Assembly (NCBI RefSeq): GCF_010550245.1 | Contig: NZ_JAAGLU010000023.1 | Coordinates: 110,801 to 174,800 of the forward strand | Reading direction: 5' to 3' | Source: Streptomyces sp. SID12501 | Lineage (GTDB): Bacteria > Actinomycetota > Actinomycetes > Streptomycetales > Streptomycetaceae | Length of the DNA stretch: 64,000 nt | Shown: positions 24,754 through 33,168 of the stretch, piece after piece | Numbering within the stretch: the stretch's first letter is position 1 | How the letters are laid out: the number at the start of each line of letters is the position of its first letter | Translations under genes and position numbers: made by a program | Notes under the pieces: generated by a model | Seen by the model: only the letters and a program-made list of their open reading frames with translations | The model's database searches: none | Told to the model about the DNA's origin: nothing

Positions 24754-25296
24754 GTGGCGGATGGTCATTCGGTGAAGACCCTGCGGAGAAGGTCTTACAG
24801 GGTTATTTCGGAATTCGTTACATTTTCTTTTGGGGTGATGGCGGCAGTGATTGTCGTTGACCTGGGGCCGGTTCTTGAGGGTGGCCCTATCTTGGGTATT
24901 GCTATGTGTTTCGTAGTCATCGTGATGACTCGTCGCATTATGGGTTCGCGCGTTGTCCTCGACGGACCCATTGTGACGGTGATTAATCCGCTGATGACAT
25001 ATTCTGTGCCGTGTAAAGAGATTTCCAGGGTAAGTTTGGGTGGCGATGGCACTCTGGTCATCTGGACTCGCGGCGGGGAGAAGGTCCTGTCCGTGGGGTT
25101 CGGTGGCTCGCTGATCGATCGGTTCGTTGGCTCTACGGAACGAGCCGTGAAGCAAATTGAAGATCACCGGAAGAGGGATAGTGGGAGCAGAGATCCGGGT
25201 GAATTTGGACAAAAATTCACTACCGCATGGATTGCAGACTTCTCCATGGGGGGTGCCTTGGTGTGTGCGGCAGTGGCTGTTGCTGTCGGAATCTGA
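24754..25296 (+). CDS. Unknown membrane protein with PH-like middle region
   Basis: About 180 residues starting VADGHSVKTLRRRSYRVISE at GTG 24754, with AAGGGTGG six bases upstream; an in-frame TTG at 24748 is possible. Two adjacent hydrophobic segments (FVTFSFGVMAAVIVVDL, ILGIAMCFVVIVMT) are followed by a beta-rich middle (GSRVVLDGPIVTVINPL, ISRVSLGGDGTLVIWTRGG) like bacterial PH domains. A last hydrophobic segment lies at the C-terminus (GGALVCAAVAVAVGI). Base composition is lower in GC than the neighbours, with wobble A/T more common. I do not recognise the family. It may be horizontally acquired. Confidence 0.65.
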   Translation: MADGHSVKTLRRRSYRVISEFVTFSFGVMAAVIVVDLGPVLEGGPILGIAMCFVVIVMTRRIMGSRVVLDGPIVTVINPLMTYSVPCKEISRVSLGGDGTLVIWTRGGEKVLSVGFGGSLIDRFVGSTERAVKQIEDHRKRDSGSRDPGEFGQKFTTAWIADFSMGGALVCAAVAVAVGI

Positions 25297-25501
25297 AACG
25301 GGGGGTAATTCTGGTTAGCCGAGTGTGTGCTGTGTCGTGCCGAATCCCGAATCGAGAACACCGGTTTGCAGGGCGCGGGTGAAGGTGAAGGTGTCCTCGT
25401 CGCAGGCGAGGTAGCCGACAAAGACGTGGAGCCAGGTGCTGATGCGGGTTGTCCAGGTCCGTCTTCAGGTTTCCCTCAGCTTCGCGCCGCACCGTGGCTT
25501 C

Positions 25502-26860
25502 ATGTCTGAACACCGCCCCCGCACCCCCCAAACCGAGCGCAGTCGCCGCTGGTTCATGAACAACGCGTTGCTCACCGGCGGAGTCGCCGCCCTGGCGACC
25601 ATGACCGGCTGCTCCTCCGGATCCTCCGACTCGGCGGGTACGTCGTCGTCCTCGTCCTCCTCGTACGGCGGGCCCCCGAGCGGTATGCCCTCCGGTGGGC
25701 CAGGTGGAGGTGCTCCCGGGGGTGGCGGAGGGACGGGACCCGGGGCCAGCGAGGTCAAGTACGCCGACTTCACCGGGGTCACCACCGACGGGAAGACCGT
25801 CGACGGGCTCTACTCCATCCACTCCACCGACGTCTCCACGGACGCGATCGTCAAGGCCGCGCAGGCCTTCCTCGACGAGCTCTCCAGCGCCCAGCGGAAG
25901 TCCTGCGTGTTCGACGTGGACGACGACGAGTGGCTGGCCTGGAGCAATGTGGACGGGTACTCGCGTGCGGGCGTCCGGATGGGCGACATCACGGAAAAGC
26001 AGCGCAACCTCGGGTACGCGCTCCTCGGCACCGCGCTGTCCGCCGACGGGCTCACCCAGACCCGCAACATCATGAAGCTCAACGCGTTCCTCGGCGACTA
26101 CAGCGGCGGCGGCCGGGAGACCCTCACCGAGGGCGCCTACTTCTTCACCTTCATGGGGACCCCCTCCACCAGCAAGCCCTGGGGCTTCCAGTACGAGGGG
26201 CATCACGTCGCCATCAACTACTTCGTCCTCGGCGACCAGGTCGTCATGACCCCGACCTTCATGGGCTCGGAGCCGACCTCGGCCACCTACAACGGCGAGA
26301 AGATCACCACCTTCAAGAAGGAGACCACCGCCGGTCTGACCGCGCTGCGAGCCCTGACCGACGCCCAGCGCAAGAAGGTCGTCTCCTCGGAGACCAAGGC
26401 CGGCGACAACCTCAAGGCCGGCGCCGGACAGGACAACCTCAAGCTCGCCTACCAGGGCCTGGCCGCCGCCGAGTTCAGCGACACCGCGCGGGACAAGCTG
26501 CTCGACCTGGTGCGCGTCTACGTCGGCAACATGGCCGACGCGCACGCCGAGGTGCGGATGTCCGAGGTGGAGGACCATCTCGACGACACGTACTTCTACT
26601 GGATCGGTGAGACGAAGGATTCCTCCGCCTTCTACTACCGCGTGCACAGCCCCGTCGTACTCATCGAGTACGACGCCCAGTCGCCGCTGGGGTACGGCAA
26701 CAAGTCATCGTCCTCAAGCGGCGGCGGCGGCGGTGGTGGCGGCATGGGCGGGCCCGGCGGCACGCCCACGCAGCAGCACATCCACACCATCATCAGGACC
26801 CCCAACGGGGGCGACTACGGCGTCGACCTGCTCAAACTCCACCTGGAGCAGGATCACTGA
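25502..26860 (+). CDS. DUF3500 lipoprotein
   Basis: A 452-residue protein. Residues 14-36 (RSRRWFMNNALLTGGVAALA, then TMTGCSSG) form a twin-arginine-type lipoprotein signal. A Ser tract and a Gly/Pro-rich spacer precede the DUF3500 domain (AFLDELSSAQRKSCVFDVDD, GLTQTRNIMKLNAFLGDYSG, PWGFQYEGHHVAINYFVLGD, YFYWIGETKDSSAFYYRVHS). A Ser/Gly-rich insert precedes the final strand PTQQHIHTIIRTPNGGDYG. DUF3500 proteins are exported and of unknown function. ATG 25502 gives a sensible signal peptide; no clear ribosome-binding site is seen. Its 3' end overlaps the convergent NTPase gene by 29 bases. Confidence 0.82.
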   Translation: MSEHRPRTPQTERSRRWFMNNALLTGGVAALATMTGCSSGSSDSAGTSSSSSSSYGGPPSGMPSGGPGGGAPGGGGGTGPGASEVKYADFTGVTTDGKTVDGLYSIHSTDVSTDAIVKAAQAFLDELSSAQRKSCVFDVDDDEWLAWSNVDGYSRAGVRMGDITEKQRNLGYALLGTALSADGLTQTRNIMKLNAFLGDYSGGGRETLTEGAYFFTFMGTPSTSKPWGFQYEGHHVAINYFVLGDQVVMTPTFMGSEPTSATYNGEKITTFKKETTAGLTALRALTDAQRKKVVSSETKAGDNLKAGAGQDNLKLAYQGLAAAEFSDTARDKLLDLVRVYVGNMADAHAEVRMSEVEDHLDDTYFYWIGETKDSSAFYYRVHSPVVLIEYDAQSPLGYGNKSSSSSGGGGGGGGMGGPGGTPTQQHIHTIIRTPNGGDYGVDLLKLHLEQDH

Positions 26861-29800
26861 TCTCCCGGTGTCCTCGGACAAGTTGGCGGCACCGGAGCGC
26901 GCGATCCGCCAGGGCGCCGTTCGTCGTGCAGAGTTCCTCCAGGTAGTGGAGGAGGTCTGTGACGGTGTCGGGGTCCGGGCCTACCGCCAGGAAGGCGTCC
27001 GTCGCCGCAGACAGGTCGCCTTCCGGTTCCAGGAGCAGCATGCGGAACACTTCGGCGAGCCTGATTTCGGCCTCGGTACCCTGCGCTCTCTCGGCCAGTA
27101 CGGCGAACAGTTCGGCCCACTGCTCCGCACCCGAGGCAAGCCCTGTCGCCAACGTGTCCAGCATCAGCTTCTCGAAGAGAAAGCTGAGTTCGTCGGGCTC
27201 GGACGCCACGGCCTGCTCAAGATCCTCCCGCGCCTGCGAGTGCCGCCCGGCTTCTCGATGAGAGACACCACGTTGGGACAGGGCCCAGGTGTACGTGGGG
27301 CTGAGATCGAGTGCCGCGGTGAAGTCGGCGACGGCTTCGTCGTGTCGGTCGGTCTGTCGGTGGGCTTCGCCGCGTTGGGCGAGGGTCCAGGGATCTGCGG
27401 GGTTGAGGGTGATTGCGGCGGTGAGGTCGGTGATGGCTTCGTCGTACCGGCCCGCCAGTCGGTGGGCTTCGCCGCGGTGGGCCAGGGCCCAGTCGAGGCT
27501 GGGGTCGAGGGTGATTGCGGCGGTGAGGTCGGTGATGGCTTCGTCGTACCGGCCCGAGGAGCGGTGGGCCTGTCCGCGGGAACCGAGAGCCCAGGAATAT
27601 GCGGGGTCGAGGGTGATTGCGGCGGTGAAGTCGGTGACGGCCTCGTCGTACCGGCCCGCCAGTCGGTGGGCTTCGCCGCGTTGGGCGAGGGTCCAGGGAT
27701 CTGTGGAGTTGAGGGTGATTGCGGCGGTGAGGTCGGTGACGCCTTCGTCGTACCGGCCCGCCTGTTGATGGGCGCCGCCGCGTTGGGCCAGGGCCCAGGA
27801 GTATGCGGGGTTGAGGGTGATTGCGGCGGTGAGGTCGGTGATGGCTTCGTCGTACCGGCCCGAGGAGCGGTGGGCCTGTCCGCGGGAACCGAGAGCCCAG
27901 GAGTATGCGGGGTTGAGGGTGATTGCGGCGGTGAAGTCGGTGACGGCCTCGTCGTACCGGCCCGCCAGTCGGTGGGCTTCGCCGCGGTGGGCCAAGGTCC
28001 AGTCGAGGCTGGGGTCGAGGTCGATTGCGGCGGTGAGGTCGGTGACGGCCTCGTCGAATCGGCCTGCCAGTGTGTGGGTTCGGCCGCGACCACCGAGGGC
28101 CCGGACGTCTGCCGGATCTAGGACGAGCGCCGCTGTGAAGTCGGCGAGGGCTTGGTCGAGATGGCCGAGCCAACGATGGGTGTCACCGCGGTACGCCAGA
28201 GCCCGGGTGTTGCGCGGATCCATGGCGATGGCACGGCTCAGTTCCGTGATCGACTCCTCGTCGCGGTCCGCCAGATACAGCTCCCGTCCGAGGTACGTTT
28301 GTGCCCAGGCTCGTGCCGTCTTATTCAGCCGGCCGTGGGCCAGCAGAGCCGTGAGTGCGGCGAGCGCCGGCTGGTCGCCGGTGACCGCCTGCTGAAGACG
28401 GTCGGCCCAGGTGCGCAGAGCGGGATCGGCGGTGTCCCGGGCTGCCTGGCCCAAGCTGTCGGTCCATTGACGCAGGATCGACGTGTCCTGCGCGGCGGCA
28501 TGGACGGCCTGTTCCAGCGCTGCCGTCAGCTGGGCCGCGGGCCGGGCGCACAGCCGGTGGTAGGTCTCGGCCAGGCGATGTCGGCGCCAGCGCGGATCGT
28601 CCCACCGCTTCTCCTCGGGAATCCCCTGCTCGGCCTCGGTCCGCCAGGTGGCGTGTGCCTCGGCGAGGCCGTCGTGTGCGGTGGTCCAGCCCTGAGGGGA
28701 GTGGAGACGCTGTCGGCGCACCATGCTCGCGCGCACCACGGCGTGATACGACTTGAAGTCGCCGCGCCCGCTGACGAACGGCTGCTCGCACAGCCATCCC
28801 CACAGCCCTTCTGCTTCCGGCGGAGCGGCGGCGGCGAAGATGTCCTCGTTCAGCTGCGGAGCCAGCGCGCACGCCAGCACCGTCTCCTGCTGCTGTTCGT
28901 CCTTGATCCACTGCACAAAGCGTTTGACGGCCGTGTCCACCACGTCCCCATCGGCGTCGACGTCCTCGGCGGCCACAGGACGGGCCAGGGCCAGGAGTCC
29001 CACGAGCAGCGGCAGCCCCATCGACAACTGGAGCACCGCCTCCACCACGTCGGGTTCCGTCACACCTCGCGAGGCCAGCAGCGCGCGGGTCTCAGCCTCG
29101 GTGAACACCTCCAGCGGTACGTCCACCACCAGCGGCCGCAGCAGCGCCCACTCCCGCTCGGCAAGCGGGTCCCGTCCGGCCAGTACGACCATGAGGTTGA
29201 CCGGCAACGGCCCGAACACCTCGTTCAGCAGATCCCGCAGCCATCCGTCCAGATAGCGGTCGGTCTCCTCCCAGGTGTCGAAGAACAACACCACCCACCT
29301 GTGCCGGTCACACAGCCGGCGCAACTCGGAGACGAACGCCCGGTTCACCTCCGTCACGTCGCCCCCACGCCCCCGGCGGCTGCGGGTACCCGCCCGCAGC
29401 CGGTCCAATCCCTGGGCCGCGGCGTCCGGGTTGGCCATCGCGGCCACCGCACCGGCCCCCGGGACCAGCGTCGCGGTCGCCCCGAGCACGGCCTGCGTCA
29501 CCACCCGGCTGGACAGCGAGGCCTCGCCGTCCGCCGGGACCGGATCGGCGGTCGTCTCCTCCTGCTCCCGGCGATACTGCTCGGCCGCGCGGTCGAACTC
29601 CTTGAGCGGGCCCGTCTGTTCGGCCAGCTGTCGGGCAAGCTCCGTCAACGTCTGCTGCACGCCGTGGGCGTCGTTCTCGTCCACCACTGCCGTCACCGCG
29701 CCCGCCGACCGGGCCGTCTCCTGCCACTGTCGCAGCAGCGTGGACTTACCGATGCCACCCACCCCACGCACGTGGAACAGGTACTCCGCCGGATCTGTCT

Positions 29801-29930
29801 CCGACTGAGGATCCTTCCCCAAGTTCTCGGTGAACAGCGACAGTTGCGCCCGCCGCCCCACGAACTGGGCCTGCAGACGCCGTCGGTTCAGCTCACCGCG
29901 CGATGGACCCCGACGCTCAGACCCCGACAT
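26832..29930 (-). CDS. STAND-like NTPase with TPR repeat array
   Basis: A 1032-residue cytoplasmic protein. Walker A GVGGIGKSTLLRQW lies near residue 57, an acidic strand RWVVLFFDTWEE near 213 is the Walker B region, and VNLMVVLAGRDPL resembles the sensor strand. Together these suggest an AAA/STAND NTPase. Winged-helix-like and helical regions follow (to about 560). About eleven 34-residue TPRs (unit like WALGSRGQAHRSSGRYDEAI) then run to about 900, and the C-terminus is helical. STAND proteins bind a ligand through the repeat array and oligomerise; in bacteria they act in regulation or phage defence. No effector domain such as a nuclease or TIR is visible, which favours regulation or a missing partner. 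It stands alone, followed convergently by DUF3500. Confidence 0.82.
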   Translation of the reverse strand: MSGSERRGPSRGELNRRRLQAQFVGRRAQLSLFTENLGKDPQSETDPAEYLFHVRGVGGIGKSTLLRQWQETARSAGAVTAVVDENDAHGVQQTLTELARQLAEQTGPLKEFDRAAEQYRREQEETTADPVPADGEASLSSRVVTQAVLGATATLVPGAGAVAAMANPDAAAQGLDRLRAGTRSRRGRGGDVTEVNRAFVSELRRLCDRHRWVVLFFDTWEETDRYLDGWLRDLLNEVFGPLPVNLMVVLAGRDPLAEREWALLRPLVVDVPLEVFTEAETRALLASRGVTEPDVVEAVLQLSMGLPLLVGLLALARPVAAEDVDADGDVVDTAVKRFVQWIKDEQQQETVLACALAPQLNEDIFAAAAPPEAEGLWGWLCEQPFVSGRGDFKSYHAVVRASMVRRQRLHSPQGWTTAHDGLAEAHATWRTEAEQGIPEEKRWDDPRWRRHRLAETYHRLCARPAAQLTAALEQAVHAAAQDTSILRQWTDSLGQAARDTADPALRTWADRLQQAVTGDQPALAALTALLAHGRLNKTARAWAQTYLGRELYLADRDEESITELSRAIAMDPRNTRALAYRGDTHRWLGHLDQALADFTAALVLDPADVRALGGRGRTHTLAGRFDEAVTDLTAAIDLDPSLDWTLAHRGEAHRLAGRYDEAVTDFTAAITLNPAYSWALGSRGQAHRSSGRYDEAITDLTAAITLNPAYSWALAQRGGAHQQAGRYDEGVTDLTAAITLNSTDPWTLAQRGEAHRLAGRYDEAVTDFTAAITLDPAYSWALGSRGQAHRSSGRYDEAITDLTAAITLDPSLDWALAHRGEAHRLAGRYDEAITDLTAAITLNPADPWTLAQRGEAHRQTDRHDEAVADFTAALDLSPTYTWALSQRGVSHREAGRHSQAREDLEQAVASEPDELSFLFEKLMLDTLATGLASGAEQWAELFAVLAERAQGTEAEIRLAEVFRMLLLEPEGDLSAATDAFLAVGPDPDTVTDLLHYLEELCTTNGALADRALRCRQLVRGHREISDPAPGGV
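27360..28073 (-). repeat. Tandem 102-bp repeats encoding TPR units
   Basis: The 10-mer GATTGCGGCG recurs exactly every 102 bases at 27411, 27513, 27615, 27717, 27819, 27921 and 28023. Each unit encodes one 34-residue TPR. Several units are nearly identical in DNA, and some pairs match over most of two units, indicating recent duplication or gene conversion. Confidence 0.95.
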
Positions 29931-30021
29931 GCCCGTACCCCCGTCTCGGCCTGAGACCCATCATGCCGTGCACCAGCACGGTACGCAGTGGCGGCGACGC
30001 CGTTTACCGGCAAACGCCAAC

Positions 30022-30051
30022 GTGCCGTCACCCGAGCCCGGGTGACGGCAC
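30022..30051 (-). terminator. Terminator after the aminotransferase gene
   Basis: GTGCCGTCACCCG (30022-30034) pairs perfectly with CGGGTGACGGCAC (30039-30051) around a 4-base loop. It lies 65 bases beyond the aminotransferase stop and before the NTPase start. Confidence 0.8.
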
Positions 30052-30115
30052 ATCAGCGATACATCAGCGTCGCGAGACTGACCGATCAGGCGACGCCGGA
30101 GGCGGAAGGGCCGCT

Positions 30116-31813
30116 TCAGCCCGTCTGGCCCATGCCCGCCGGGTTCGGCCAGCTCTGTGCGGCGGGCCAGCCCGTCGCCGGGGCAGGGGCCAGGCCCGGG
30201 CCGGTGGTGCCGCGGACCTGGGCGGCCGTGAGGCCGTTGCGGGCCGGGACGCCGGAGGGGGTGGGCTGCTGCGGAACCATCTGCTGGGGCTGCGGCTGCT
30301 GAGGGATCGGCGGCTGCTGCATCTGCATCTGGGGCTGCTGCATCTGGGGCTGCGGGACCTGCTGCGGTTGCTGCTGCTGCATCTGCATGCTCGCGCCGCC
30401 GTAGCTCTGCCCGCCGCCGCCGTAGCTCTGCCCCGCGCCGCCGTAGCTCTGCGCGGCCATCGCCGCCGGCATCTGCTGCATGGCGGCGGGCATCTGCATC
30501 GGCATGGGAGCCTGCATGGGCGTCGGCATGCCGGTACCGGCTGCCGCGGCTGCTGCCAGCCCCGGCATACCGGTACCGAGGGCCTGAGCGGCAAGGCCCG
30601 GCATACCGCCCCCGTTGGTGGCACTGACCAGCCGGTCCACCGCCGCCATGCCCGAGCTGTAGTTGGCCGCTGCGGCCAGCTCCGGTACGGCGGCTCCCCT
30701 TCTGGTCCCGTAGAGCACCTGCTCCAGGCCGGACACCAGGCGACGTACGTCCACCTGGGGGCGCACCACGAGACGCACGAAGCGACTGGACGAGCCGATC
30801 TTGTTGCCGCACTCACGGATCAGGATGCGATGCTCGGTGAGCATCCGGTCCCGGACCACGGTGCCCTCGGCGCCGACGGGGAGGCGCACGAAGAGGAAGT
30901 TTCCCTGCGACGGGTAGACCGTCAGACCGGGCAGGGAGGAGAGCTGGCTGGCCATGTCGAGGCGGTCACGGCGCACCTGGTGGAGGCTCTGCATGTACTC
31001 CTGGCCGTGCTCCTTGAGCATGAACACCACGTACTCGGCGAAGGCGTTGAGGTTCCACTTCGGCAGCATCGAGCGGACGCGGCCCGCGAGCGACGGGTTG
31101 GCGACCATGTAGCCGAAGCGGATGCCGTGCAGACCGAAGTTCTTGCCGAGGCTGCGCAGGACGATGACGTTGGGGCGGATCATCGCCTCCTGCACGACGC
31201 TCGGTTCGGCCTCCGCGTCGGCGAACTCCAGGAACGACTCGTCGATGATGATCAGGTCGAGGTCGGCCATCGCGTCCATGAACTGCACGAGCGCGTGCTT
31301 GTGCAGGAAGCCGCCGTCGGGGTTGTTGGGGTTGCAGATGACGGCGACGCGGGTGCCACGCGCGCGGATGAACTCGGCGTACTGGGCGAGGTCGAGGTTG
31401 AAGCCGCTGGACTCCTGGAGCGGGAACATGTCGACCCGCTTGCCGGTCTCCATGGGCTGGTCGGTCCAGCGGCCGAAGGTGGGGACGGGTACGGCGAGGG
31501 ACTCGCGGACCAGCAAGTGGTCGATCCACGTGATCAGTTCGGTCGAGCCGTTACCCATCGCCACTGCCTGCGGCGGCAGTTGGAGCAGATTGCACAGCTC
31601 GGCGGTGATCGTGTCGGCGCTGCTCGGGTAGAACGTGATGATGTCACGCAGCCGCGCCGACATGGTGTCCATCATGGCGGGGGTGGGGAAGTAGGGGTTG
31701 CACGGGATGCAGAAGTCGACCGGGCCGGTCCCGTCGCTCTCTCGCGCGAGCGCAGCCATCGAGGGGCTGTGCGCCGCCGTGCTGCGAAAGAGCGAGGTGA
31801 CGTTGTCGGCCAT
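30116..31813 (-). CDS. PLP-dependent class I/II aminotransferase with Q/M/P-rich tail
   Basis: A 565-residue protein. Residues 1-370 form a fold-type I PLP enzyme resembling histidinol-phosphate aminotransferase or CobD: NPYFPTP, GNGSTELI, CNPNNPDGG (161-168), IIIDESF (Asp191), SLGKNFGLHGIRFGY with the PLP lysine at 224, and the substrate-carboxylate Arg region SSRFVRLVVRP. Residues about 375-565 are low complexity: GMPG repeats, MQMPAAMQQMPAAMAAQ, three QSYGG repeats, then long Q/P/M stretches. Normal family members end near 360-380 residues, so the tail is an addition and may drive self-association or localisation. Reaction specificity is unclear. The gene is followed by a hairpin and appears monocistronic. 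Confidence 0.85.
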   Translation of the reverse strand: MADNVTSLFRSTAAHSPSMAALARESDGTGPVDFCIPCNPYFPTPAMMDTMSARLRDIITFYPSSADTITAELCNLLQLPPQAVAMGNGSTELITWIDHLLVRESLAVPVPTFGRWTDQPMETGKRVDMFPLQESSGFNLDLAQYAEFIRARGTRVAVICNPNNPDGGFLHKHALVQFMDAMADLDLIIIDESFLEFADAEAEPSVVQEAMIRPNVIVLRSLGKNFGLHGIRFGYMVANPSLAGRVRSMLPKWNLNAFAEYVVFMLKEHGQEYMQSLHQVRRDRLDMASQLSSLPGLTVYPSQGNFLFVRLPVGAEGTVVRDRMLTEHRILIRECGNKIGSSSRFVRLVVRPQVDVRRLVSGLEQVLYGTRRGAAVPELAAAANYSSGMAAVDRLVSATNGGGMPGLAAQALGTGMPGLAAAAAAGTGMPTPMQAPMPMQMPAAMQQMPAAMAAQSYGGAGQSYGGGGQSYGGASMQMQQQQPQQVPQPQMQQPQMQMQQPPIPQQPQPQQMVPQQPTPSGVPARNGLTAAQVRGTTGPGLAPAPATGWPAAQSWPNPAGMGQTG

Positions 31814-32001
31814 GGAACCTCCGTATGTGGCGGACCCGTTGGGGAGGACGGGTCCTCCGGCTCTGGGTGGCCCGCGCGGGGGAGTACGGGCCGTCCCTGA
31901 ATACGGATGGCTGTGGGGCGCTGTTCAACGGCTGTGGTTTCGATAGAAAATTGTGAAGCTCCTGTGAAACCGGTCGCGAATGTAACCCTCGGTAACAGCG
32001 G

Positions 32002-33066
32002 TCACGCGCCGAACGAGTGGATCGTCGTCGTGCGATAGGTCCGGCCGGGGTGCAGCACCGTGGACGGGAAGTCCGGCTGGTTGGGTGAGTCCGGGTGGTG
32101 CTGGGTCTCCAGGCACAGCGCGTCGCCCTGGCGGTGGATCGCGCCGCCGGTGCCGACGAGGGTGCCGTCGAGGAAGTTGCCCGAGTAGAACTGGAGGCCG
32201 GGCTCGGTGGTCGCGATCCGCAGCGTGCGGCCGGACGCCGGGTCCCTGAGGGTGGCGACGTGCTCGGGCTCCGCCGTGACGCCCTTGTCGAGCACCCAGT
32301 TGTGGTCGAACCCCTTGGCGTACAGCAGCTGTTGGTGGGCGACCCGGAGGTCCGCACCGACCGTCTTGGCCGCCCGGAAGTCGAAGGGGGTGCCCGCGAC
32401 CTCGGCCGGCTCACCGGCGGGGATGAGGCCGGAGTCGACGGGGGTGTAGCGGGCGGCGGCCATCTCCAGCTCGTGGCCGTCGACCGAGCCGCCGCTCTCG
32501 CCGGCCAGGTTCCAGTAGACGTGACTGGTGAGGTTGACGACGGTGACCTTGTCGGTGGTCGCCTCGTAGTCGATGCGCCAGTCGCCGTGCTCGGTGAGGG
32601 TGTAGGTGACCTTCGTGCTCAGCGTGCCGGGGAAGCCCATCTCGCCGTCGGCGCTGGTGTGTTGGAGGCGCAGACCGACGTCCTGGCCCTGCGTGAAAGG
32701 CTCGACGTCCCAGACGGCCTTGTCGAAGCCCTCGCTGCCGCCGTGCAGGCTGTTCCCGCCGTCGTTGACGGACAGCTGGTACGACGTGCCCTCCAGCGTG
32801 AACCGGCCCTTGCCGATGCGGTTGCCGTACCGGCCGATCAGGGCGCCGAAGTAGGGGCTTGAGGCGACGTAGTCCTCGATGGTGTCGAAGCCGAGGGAGA
32901 CGTTGGCGTACCTGCCCTCGCCGTCCGGGATCTCCAGGGACTGCACGATCCCGCCGTACGACAGGACCTTCAGACGGGTGCCGCCGTTCTCCAGCGACCA
33001 GCGGTGGATCTCCGTACCGTCGGCGAGCTTGCCGAAGAGTTCCTTCACGGGGTTCCTGCCTTCCAT
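32002..33066 (-). CDS. galM: Aldose 1-epimerase (mutarotase)
   Basis: A 354-residue GalM-type protein that interconverts alpha and beta anomers of aldoses. Signatures are LSYGGIVQSLEIPD, YFGALIGRYGNRIGKGRFTL, NSLHGGSEGFDKAVWD (substrate His), NLTSHVYWNLAGE (catalytic His) and GLQFYSGNFLDG with a downstream Glu in ALCLETQHHPD. ATG 33066 has GGCGGAG upstream. It is the last gene of the minus-strand sugar operon, 102 bases after the permease with a hairpin between, so it probably feeds incoming monosaccharide into the pathway. A second, divergent mutarotase lies at 60676-61698. Confidence 0.92.
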   Translation of the reverse strand: MEGRNPVKELFGKLADGTEIHRWSLENGGTRLKVLSYGGIVQSLEIPDGEGRYANVSLGFDTIEDYVASSPYFGALIGRYGNRIGKGRFTLEGTSYQLSVNDGGNSLHGGSEGFDKAVWDVEPFTQGQDVGLRLQHTSADGEMGFPGTLSTKVTYTLTEHGDWRIDYEATTDKVTVVNLTSHVYWNLAGESGGSVDGHELEMAAARYTPVDSGLIPAGEPAEVAGTPFDFRAAKTVGADLRVAHQQLLYAKGFDHNWVLDKGVTAEPEHVATLRDPASGRTLRIATTEPGLQFYSGNFLDGTLVGTGGAIHRQGDALCLETQHHPDSPNQPDFPSTVLHPGRTYRTTTIHSFGA

Positions 33067-33100
33067 GACTCCGCCTCTCATGACAACTGCGAAAGCCGAA

Positions 33101-33139
33101 GGGCCCCGCGGACCGGTTGACCGGTTGCCCGCGGGACCC
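33101..33139 (-). terminator. Intercistronic hairpin between permease and galM
   Basis: GGGCCCCGCGG (33101-33111) pairs with CCGCGGGACCC (33129-33139) with one mismatch. It may reduce read-through into galM or stabilise the upstream mRNA. Confidence 0.5.
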
Positions 33140-33168
33140 ACGACATGACGTGATGACGAACTACGTGC

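Noticed and set aside
27360..28073. CRISPR-like regular repeats
   Set aside because: The 102-bp period is in frame and encodes 34-residue TPRs; there are no unique spacers.
26607..28121. Plus-strand 504-residue frame with repeated EGDCGGEVGDGFVVPA units
   Set aside because: Its regular repeats come from the TPR-coding 102-bp array read on the wrong strand.
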